Origin: Vespa crabro
Taxonomy: Eukaryota; Arthropoda; Insecta; Hymenoptera; Vespidae
NCBI RefSeq assembly: GCF_910589235.1
Contig: NC_060958.1
Span: forward strand, 2,480,725-2,544,724
Direction of reading: 5' to 3'
DNA length: 64,000 bases
This document shows, piece after piece, positions 54,474 through 64,000 of the stretch. A program made the translations under genes and the position numbers. The first letter of the stretch is position 1. The number at the start of each line of letters is the position of its first letter. The notes below the pieces were generated by a model, which made no database searches, was not told the DNA's origin, and was given only the letters and a program-made list of their open reading frames with translations.

Positions 54474-54776
54474 TGTAAAGAAAGTATACTTTCTCCAGGT
54501 AGATTTGTCACGCGTCTCATGACCCAACATTCCTTTGTTTTTGTTATATATAAATTCTTTTGTTACATTCAAATCGAGCCATTAAGATTTGGAGAGAGAA
54601 TCTGGCAGTAGGAAATAGAATGTAGATGAGAGAAGTAATACGATAGTAAAATATAAAATTTAACAGAGTGAACAATAAACGTGAATTGTCGTTTCTTTGT
54701 TCACAGAGAAACACATTTTCGTTTGTCACTTCACCCTAATTAATACGAGTTAAATTAAAAAAAATTAAGATATTAT
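54474..54776 (+). repeat. 3' LTR of Ty3/gypsy copy 2
   Basis: 303 bp, the same length as the 5' LTR, starting TGTAAAGAAAGTATACTTTC and ending GATATTAT, followed by the target duplication ACTA at 54777-54780. Essentially identical to its mirror at 37211-37513, but about 10% different from the 5' LTR at 49990-50292. Confidence 0.87.
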
Positions 54777-54780
54777 ACTA

Positions 54781-56483
54781 TATGCATGATAACAACATTA
54801 ACGACTATAACAATAATAATAATGATAATAATAACAATAATAACGTTAATAAAGATTATAACGGCAATAATAGTAATGATAAAAACGACACTACTAATGT
54901 AAATACCAACCATGACAATGATAATAACGATACTTACGATAATAGTACAATAACTTCGATAATAATAACAATAATAGTAATAACAATCATACCGATAATA
55001 ACGATAATAACGATATTAACGATATTAATTATAACGATAATGACGATAATAATAAAAATAATAATAACGATAATAACGATAATTACGATGAAAGAGATAA
55101 TAACGAAAAAATAATAATAATAATAAAAATAATAACGATAATAGCGATAATATCGTTATAAAGAATAGCAATAAAAACGAATATATAGATAATAATAAAA
55201 TTAATAACAATAATAACGATAATAATGGTAAAAACGATAATAATAATAACAATATTAACGACAATAAAAATAATAACAATAGTCATAAAAACGATATTGA
55301 CGATAATAACGATAATAATAATAACAATAATAACGACAATAACTATAATAATGATAATAACGATAAAAATTATAATAATAATAGCAATGAAAACGATAAT
55401 AACGGTAATAAAAATAACAAAAATAACGATGAAAACAATATTAAAAGTAACGATAATTGAAATAATAGCAATAATAACGATAATAACGAAAAAAAGAATA
55501 ATAATAATAACATTAATAACGATAATAACGATAGTAAATATAATAATAATAACGATAATGACGATGACAATAATATTAATAATGACGATAATAACGTTAA
55601 ATACGATAATTTGGTTAAAGATAATCCTGTCAATAACGATAAAAGCAATAATAATAATAAAGATAATAACGTTTATAACAATTACAATAATAATGATGAA
55701 TCGAAAATAACAATATTAAAAATTATAATGATAGTAACGATAATAATAGTAGTAATAATAACAATAACATCGATAATAAGGATTATAACGATAATAATAT
55801 TAACGATAATAATGACAATATTTATAATAATAATAACGATACCTACATTAATAACGATAATTATTTTAATAATAGTAAAGATAATATCGATATTAACGAT
55901 TATACCATTAATAATGATAATAACGATAATAACGATAGTACCGATAATAACAATAATACCAATAATCATATTTGCGATAATAACGAAAATACTGATAATC
56001 ATAATTACGATAATAACGATAATAACTATAAAAATATTAAGAACAATAACGATAATATCGATAATAATAATAATAATAATAATAACAATAATAACGATAA
56101 TAACGATAAAAACGATAAACATAATAGCGATAATATAGACAACAATAATAAAAGTAATAGCAATAATAGCGATTTAAACGATAATAACGATAATAATAAT
56201 AATAATAATAACGATAATAACTATAATAATAATAACAACGATAATAATTATATTAATAATAGCAATAATAACGATATTTACAGTAATAAAAATCACAATA
56301 AGAACGATATTAACGAAAATAATAATAACAGTATTAACGATAACAACGATAATAACATTAATAATAATATTAATAATAACGAAAGGAAGGATAATAAAGG
56401 TGATAACGATAATAATTATGACAATTATAATGATAATAACATTAATAACGGTAATAATAATAAAAATAATAACAATATACACG

Positions 56484-56515
<32 letters not shown>

Positions 56516-58701
56516 GATAATAACGATAGTAACGACAATAAAAATAATAATGATAATAACGATAATAACAATAATAAAGATTATAGTGATAATAATAATA
56601 ACGAAATTAACATAACAAAATATAATAATGATAATAACGTTAATGACGATAATAATTTTAATGATATTAACTATAATAACGTTGATAATAATAACAATTA
56701 TAACGATAATGTCGATAATAATAATATTAACAATAACAATAATAGCAATAATAATGATAATAACGAAAAAAAATTAATAGAATTAAAAATAATAACGATA
56801 ATGACGATGAAAATAATATTAAAAATAACAATAATAAAAATAATCACAATAATAAAGATAATAATAATAACATAAATAACGATAATAGCTATAATAATAA
56901 TGAAGATAATAACGTTAATAACGATAATAATAATAATAATAACAACGATAATAACGATTATAATAATAAGAATATTTACGATAAAAATGATAATAATTTT
57001 AATAACGATAATAATTATCATAATAATACCAATAATGACGATAATAACTCTATTAAATGTAACAATATTAACGATAATAAAGAAAACAATAATAAAAATA
57101 ATAACGTTAATAACAATAATACCGATAATAACGATAATAATAATAATAATCATTGAGATAATAACAATATTAACGATAAGTACGATAATAACAATAGTAA
57201 TAATAACAATGTTAACGATAATATAGATTATAATAACAATAATAGTAATTACAATAATACCGATAATAACGATAATAACGATATTAATGATAATATTTAT
57301 AGCGTTAATGACGATAATGATAATAATAATAACCACAATAATAACCATAATAAAGATATTATCGATAATACCGAAAATAATACTAACTATAATGACGGTA
57401 ATAATAATAAGAATAACGATAATAACGATAATATAATGATAATAATTGTAATTACGATAATAATAGTAGTAATAATAACAATAATAACAATAACAGCGAT
57501 AATATCGATATTAACGATAATTACGATAATAACGATAATAATAATAATAATAACAATTATAACGATAATAACCATAATAGCGATAATAATAATAGTAATA
57601 TTAACAATAATTTCCACAATAACGATAATATCGATAATAATAATTACAACAATGACGATAATAACGATAATAACAATATTAACAATAACTATAGTTACTC
57701 TTATTACAAAAATAAAGGTAATAATAATAACGAAAATGACAATAATAAAAATAACAATAATAAAGATAATAACAATAATAATAATACTAATGATAGCAAA
57801 ATAACAATAATAACGATAATAACGTTAATAACGATAACAATAATAACGATATTAAAGATGCTAGCAATAACAAAAAATTTGATTATATCGATAATAACGG
57901 TAATATTAATAATAATTATAACAATAATAACTATTATAACTATAATAACGATTAGCACGATAATTATAATAATAATAATAACAATAATGACAATATTAAC
58001 AGTTAAAACGGTAGTAACGAAAATAACAAAAATAATAATGACAATAATAACGATAATAACGACAATAAGATTTATTGTAATAATAATAACGATAAAAAGA
58101 TAATAATAATAACAAAAATGACGATAATAAAAGATTATAATGATAATAAAGAGAATAATCATAACGATCATAACGATAATAACGACAATAACAATATTGA
58201 TAATAATAATAATAACGATAATAACAATAATGACGAATATGTCGATAATAATATTAATAATAATAATGATAATAACGATTATAACGATAATAAAGGCAAT
58301 AATAATAGATTTAATAACGATATTTACGATAATAACGATAATAATTATTCTAATAATAACGATAATAACGATTATTATAATAGTAATAATAATAGTAACA
58401 ATAAAAAACGATTATGACGATAGCAATATTAACGCTACTGACAATAATATCGATTATAATAATAAAAATAATAATGCTAATGAAGATTATATCGATAATA
58501 ATAATAACAATAATAGCGATAAGAACGATAATAATAGTAATAATAATAATAACAATAAAAAGGATGATATTAATAACGCTAATAACGATAATAATAATAA
58601 AATAATATCGATAATAACGATAATGACGGAAATAATAATAAAATTAATAACGATATTTACGATAATAACGAAAATAAGAATAACGATAATAACGATAATA
58701 A
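54781..58701. repeat. A-rich CGATAA triplet array, right arm
   Basis: Simple-sequence part of the right inverted-repeat arm, the reverse complement of 33286-37206. Long frames here (poly-Ile or poly-Asn) are periodicity artefacts. Compared with the left arm, differences cluster, for example around 56952-57015 (left 34972-35035). The segment at 56745-57140 is also related in direct orientation to 49060-49420. Confidence 0.88.
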
Positions 58702-59608
58702 AAATAAAAATCGTATACTTTTTATTATAATTATTATTATCGGTATAATCCTTATAATTTTTATTGTCACTTATTATTGTTATTATGATAATCTTAATTA
58801 TCGAAATTATTAAAATTATTATTAGGGTTTTATCGTTATTATTAATATTATTATTTTTCATATTATCGTTAATATCCGTTTTATTATTATTATTATTATC
58901 GTCATTATCGTTATTATCGTATTATTACTATTATTACTATCTTTTAACGTTTATATGGTTATTATTGTTATTATGATTATTGTTATAATCGTTAATATTG
59001 TTATTTCTATTATCGATATTATCGTGATTATCATTATTATTACTATCGATATTATCATTATTATTGTTATTATCGATATTATTGTTATTATTATTATGTT
59101 TATTATGATTATTATCGTTATTATTATTACTATTTCTTCCTTATTATTGTTATTATAGTTATTATCGTTATTATTGTTATTATTATTATCGTTATTATCG
59201 TTAATATCGTTTTTATCGCTATTGTTGTTATTATTATTGTAGTTATTATCGTTATTAAAGTTATTACCGTTATCATTATTAGTGTTGTTATTATCGTAAT
59301 TATCTTTATTGTCATTATTATTATTATTACCCTCATTATCAATATTATTATTATTGTTATTATCGTTATTATTGTAATTACTATTATTATTATTATTATC
59401 GTTCTTATCTTTATTATCATTATTATCGTTTTATTGTTATTATTATTATTATTATTGATAATATCGGAAATATTATTATTATTATCGAAATTATCGTTGT
59501 AATCGGTATTATTATTATCATTATTATCGTTATTAGCGTTATTATTGTTATTATTGTTATTAGTACTATTATTATTACCGTTATTTTCGTTATTATCGTG
59601 ATTATTAA

Positions 59609-59657
<49 letters not shown>

Positions 59658-61141
59658 ATTATTATTATCATTATTCTTGTCGCGATTCTCTTTATTATCT
59701 TTATTATTATTATTATTATTATTATCGATATTATCGTTATTATCCTTATTATTATTATCTTTAACATCGTCTTTATCGTTATTATCGTTATTATTATTGT
59801 AATTATTATCGTTATTATCGGTGTAATTATTATCATGATATCGACTTTATCGTTATAATCGGTATTATTGTTATTAATATTATTGTTAATATTATCGTTA
59901 TTTTTGATATTTCTAATATTATCATTATTATCGGTTTTATCGTCATTATTGATATTATTATTTTAGTTATTAACGTAATTATCATTATTAATTGTATTAT
60001 TATTATCGTTTTTATCGTTATTATCGTTATAATCCTTATTATTATCACTATTATAATCATCATTATCATTATTATTGTTACTATCCATATCATTATTATT
60101 ATTATTATCGTTATTATCGTTATTATTATTATCCCTATTATCGTTATGATCGTTGTTATTTTATTATTATTATTATATTTAATATCGTTATTATCATTAT
60201 TAATGATATTATTATTTTTGTTGTCACCGTTATTATCTTTAATTTCCTTATTATTATTGTAACGATTAATGTAATTATCGTTGATATCGATATTATTGTT
60301 ATTATCGCATTCGTTAATATCGTTAAATTGTTATTTTTATTAACTTCTTAATTGTTATTATTGCTACCAATATTATAATTATTATCGTTATTATCATAAT
60401 TTAGTTATTATCGTTATTATTGTTATAATTATCATCATTATTTTCGTTATTATCATTATTATATTAATTATTGCTATTACTATTATTATTATAATTATCG
60501 TTATTATCGTTATTTTCGTTATTAATATTTTTTATTATCAATGTTATCGTAAGTATCCATATTATCATTATTATCGTTATTATAATTATTATTATTATCG
60601 TTATTATTGTTTTTATCGATATTATCGTTATTAATGTTATAATTATCATCGTTGTTTCGTTATTATGTATATTTCCGTTATTATTATTTTGATAATTATC
60701 GCTATTTTCGTTTCTATCGTTGTTATTGTTATTATTTTGATCGTTATTGTCGTTAGTCCTACCTTTATTATTATCATGATCATTTTTATCGTTATTAACT
60801 TTAACATCTTTATTTTCTTTATTTTTATTATTATTATTACTATCGTTTTCGTCATTATTATCGTTATTATTGAAATTAATATTATTATTATTATCGTTAT
60901 TAGTATAATCGATATTATAGTTATTATCGTTTCTTTATTATAGTATTATCGTTAATATTGTTATTATATTCTTTATTATAATTATGAATTTCGTTACTAT
61001 ACTTAATATTGTATTTATATTTATCGATATTATCATAGTTATTTTTATTGTTATTATTGTTATTATTATATTATTGTTATTACTACTACCATTATTATCG
61101 TTATTAACGTTATTATCGTTATTTTGTTATTATTATTATTA

Positions 61142-61176
<35 letters not shown>

Positions 61177-61865
61177 GTTTTTATCGTTATTATTATTCTT
61201 ATCGATATCACTATTATTATTATTAATGTTACTATCCTAATTAGCGTTATTATTGTTATTATTATTATTATCTTCTTTATCGTTTTAATTACTATAATTA
61301 ATCAAATAAATATCGTTATTATCTTTAGTATCCTTAATATCATTATTTTATTATTATTTTTATTATCGTTGTTATTGTTACTATTATTATCGATATTATC
61401 GTTATTATCTTTATTACTGTTAATTTTATTACCTTCAATTTTGTAATTATTATTTCTATTATTATCGTTATTGACGTTATTGCTGTTATTATTATTATCG
61501 TTATTATCGTTTTTACTGTTTATATTTTTATTATTGATATTAACATTATTATTATTATCGTTTTAATCGTTTTCATTGTTATTATCGTTTATGTTGTTAT
61601 TACTATTATTATTGTTATTGATATAAACGTTGTTATAGTTATTATATATAACTTTATTATCTTTATTATCGTCATTATCCTTATTATTGTTATCGTTATT
61701 GTTGTTATTATCGTTATAATTATTATTACTAATATCATTATTTACGTTATGATCATTATTATTGTTATTATTATTATTAATAATATCGTTATTACCTTCA
61801 TTATCGTTATAATCGTTATTTTGGTTGTTATCATTATTGTTGTTATCGGTATTATAGTTATTATC

Positions 61866-61897
<32 letters not shown>

Positions 61898-64000
61898 CGT
61901 TATTATCGTTATTATCGTTATTTTTATTATCGTTATACCGTTAGTATTGTTATTATTATTATTATTATCGCTATTATCGTTATTATTGCTTATTATTATT
62001 AACGGTATTATCGTAATTATCGTTATTACTATTATTATTATTATCGTTAATATTCGGTGTATTCGTTATTATATTGATTATTATTATTTTTATTTTTGTT
62101 ATTATCCTTATTATTGTCATTATAGTTATTATCGTAATTATTGTGATTTTCGTCATTATTATTATTATTACTACCGTTATTAACATTATTATCATTATTA
62201 TCGTAATTATTGTTTTTACTATTATCATTATGAACGTTATTATTATTATCGCCATTATCGTAATTATCGTTACTATTATTATCGTTATTATCATTACTAT
62301 CGTTATTATTATTATTTTTATGTTCGTTATTAGCGTTTTTATCGTTATAATTGCTATTATTATTATTATTATAATCGTTATTATCGTTTATGTTGTTACT
62401 ATAATTATCGATATTATCGATATATTCGTAAATATTACTATTGTTATTATCGTTATTATTGTTCTTATTGTTATTATTGTTACTATTACTATCATTATTA
62501 TCGTTATTATTGCAATTAACGTTATTATTATTACTATAATTATTATTATTATTTTCGTTATTAAAGTCTTTATCGTTATTAACGTTATTATTTTTATTAT
62601 TGCCATTATTATCGTTATTAGCGTTATTTTTAATATCTTTATTGTCGTTATTATTGATATTATTATGATAATTATTATCGTTATTAAAATTATTATCGTT
62701 ATTATGGATAATATTGTTATTATTATTATCGTTATTATCGTTATTATCGATCATATCGATATTATTATTATTATTATTATCGTTATTAACGTTATTGTCT
62801 TTATTTTTATTATCGCTATTATCGTTATTAACGTTATTATTATTATCGTTATTATCGTTGTTATTAATATTATTATCATCTTCATTATGGTTATTATTAT
62901 TATCGTTATTATATTTATTATTATTATCATTGTCATCGTTATTATCTTTACTTTCGTTATTATTAATATTATTATTAATGTTATTCCCGTTGTTATCGTT
63001 CTAATTGTTATTATTATTTTTTTTAATATCTATATTATTGTTTTTTTATTATCGTTATTATCGTTATTATTGTTATTATTATTATCATTATTTTCGTTAA
63101 TATTGTTATTATCGTTATTCTTGGTATGATTAAAATAATTATTATCGTTATTGTCATTATTATCGTTATTATCGTTATTTGTGTTATTATTATTATCATT
63201 ATTTTCGTTAATATCGTTATTTTCGCTATTATAATTATTTTTGTTATCATTATTAGCGTTATTATTGTAATTGTTATTATTTCTATTATCGTCATTATCG
63301 TTATTATTATTATCGTTATTATTGTTAATACTATTATTATTAATATTATCCTTATTATCGTTATAATTACTATTATTTTTGTCGTTGTTTACTTAATTAT
63401 CGTTATTAATTTTTTTATTATTATCGTTATTTTCGTTATGACCTTTATATTCGTTATTATAATTTCTATTATTATAACCATTATCTTTAATATTGTTACT
63501 ATCGATATTATTTTATTATTTTTATCGTTATTATCGTTATTATTAGTATCGCTTTTATCGTTATTATTATTATTATTGTTAACATCGTTATTACTATTAT
63601 CATTATTATTGTAATTATTGTTACTATTATTATTAATATTATGGTTATTATCTTTATAATTATTATTATTATTATCCTTATTATCGTTTCTATTTTTATT
63701 ATAATTAATATTGTAATCGTTAATTTCGTTATTATTGTTATTAATATTATCGTTAATATCGTAATTATCGTAATCACTTTTATTATTATTATCGTTATTA
63801 TCGTTATGATTATTATTATTATCGTTATTAACGATATAATTATTATTATGTATATCGTTATTACTGTTATTGTCATTATTATTATTATCAATATTATCGT
63901 TATTATCGTTGATATTATTATCATTATTATCGATATCATCGTTATTATTATTATTGTTATTATCGTTATTAACGTTATGACTGTTATTATTATTACCATT
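58702..64000. repeat. T-rich TTATCG triplet array to the window end
   Basis: The strand sense flips back to T-rich immediately after 58701. The first bases (ATCGTATACTTTTTATTATA, from 58710) contain GTATACTTT, also found near the LTR terminus. The rest is interrupted TTATCG array with collinear relatives elsewhere: 59.91-60.42 kb with 23.68-23.83 kb, 60.64-61.62 kb with 27.12-28.02 kb, 62.05-62.76 kb with 31.74-33.26 kb, and 62.95 kb with 35.60 kb. No gene or mobile element is seen. Confidence 0.88.
60641..61060. repeat. Higher-order repeat copy 3 of 3
   Basis: Third copy of the segment at 14341-14810 and 27121-27460. Shared ordered landmarks are ATAATTATCATCGTTGTTTC, TATGTATATTTCCGTTATTA (60665), ATCGTTTCTTTATTATAGTA (60927) and ATCGATATTATCATAGTTAT (61023). 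It continues collinear with copy 2 to about 61620. Confidence 0.7.

Larger units (their letters stand above)
49986..54780 (+). mobile_element. Ty3/gypsy LTR retrotransposon, copy 2 (both LTRs, target duplication, coding broken)
   Basis: Complete-length element of 4787 bp between LTR edges (49990-54776), flanked by the 4-bp direct repeat ACTA (49986-49989 and 54777-54780). Order is 5' LTR, gag, protease, RT, RNase H, integrase, polypurine tract, 3' LTR; integrase after RNase H is the Ty3/gypsy arrangement. There is no room for an env gene between the integrase stop (54439) and the polypurine tract. Stops and frameshifts in gag and pol make it inactive. From 50345 onward it belongs to the right inverted-repeat arm; its 5' LTR and first leader bases lie outside the arm. 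The LTRs differ at roughly 30 of 303 positions, pointing to an old insertion. Confidence 0.9.
50345..58701. repeat. Right arm of 8357-bp inverted repeat
   Basis: Mirror of 33286-41642 (see there for pairing evidence). It contains most of Ty3/gypsy copy 2 and the A-rich array 54781-58701. Its outer end at 58701 coincides with a switch from A-rich to T-rich simple sequence, so this end, unlike the outer end of the left arm, looks like a newly formed junction. Confidence 0.9.

Noticed and set aside
33286..58701. Inverted repeat as a sequencing missed-adapter palindrome
   Set aside because: An 8.7-kb spacer, real base differences between arms and an LTR present on one side only make this unlikely, though long-read confirmation was not possible here.

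Overview
This window looks like non-genic heterochromatin from an animal nuclear genome, most likely an arthropod. The arthropod inference rests on two degenerate R1-clade non-LTR retrotransposons and a pair of Ty3/gypsy LTR retrotransposon copies. I find no host gene, tRNA, rRNA or CRISPR array. About 75% of the window is interrupted simple sequence built from the triplets TTA, TTG, TCG, ATT and ATC, written as TTATCG or TTATTG on one strand and CGATAA on the other. The many long frames read as poly-Ile/Val, poly-Leu/Ser or poly-Asn are by-products of this triplet periodicity and are not annotated as genes.

Layout. 1-2460: T-rich TTATTG/TTA array, nearly free of CpG. 2461-8705: about 18 monomers of a 341-bp AT-rich satellite, in three blocks whose orientation flips near 3.1 kb and at 7.03 kb. 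8706-17760: T-rich TTATCG array. 17761-21357: R1-clade element, copy A (ORF1, endonuclease, reverse transcriptase, many stops and frameshifts, 3' end missing). 21358-28601: T-rich array. 28602-30847: R1-clade copy B (5'-truncated, 3' UTR and poly(A) present). 30848-37206: T-rich array. 37207-41654: Ty3/gypsy copy 1 on the minus strand, its 5' LTR almost entirely deleted. 41655-49989: A-rich array (opposite strand sense), with a 114-bp LTR remnant at 45831-45944. 49986-54780: Ty3/gypsy copy 2 on the plus strand, with both LTRs and an ACTA target duplication. 54781-58701: A-rich array. 58702-64000: T-rich array again.

The main structural feature is a near-perfect inverted repeat with 8357-bp arms. 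Arm 33286-41642 pairs with 50345-58701 (position x pairs with 91987 minus x) around an 8.7-kb spacer. Each arm holds one copy of the LTR element plus about 4 kb of simple-sequence array. No net length difference appears at any landmark I checked along the arms, and base differences are few and clustered. The two LTRs of copy 2 differ by about 10%, so the element is old and the inverted duplication much younger. Both junctions where the flanking strand sense flips (41.64 kb and 58.71 kb) carry TATACTTT, which also lies inside the self-complementary AAAGTATACTTT near the LTR terminus.

The simple-sequence DNA is not random microsatellite. Distinctive rare-word strings recur in the same order at sites 0.7, 1.1, 4.3, 12.8, 30 and 33 kb apart, so the block is a decayed higher-order repeat. 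Nothing here forms a working pathway: every coding element is broken, and the elements are best read as passengers and as substrates for rearrangement.
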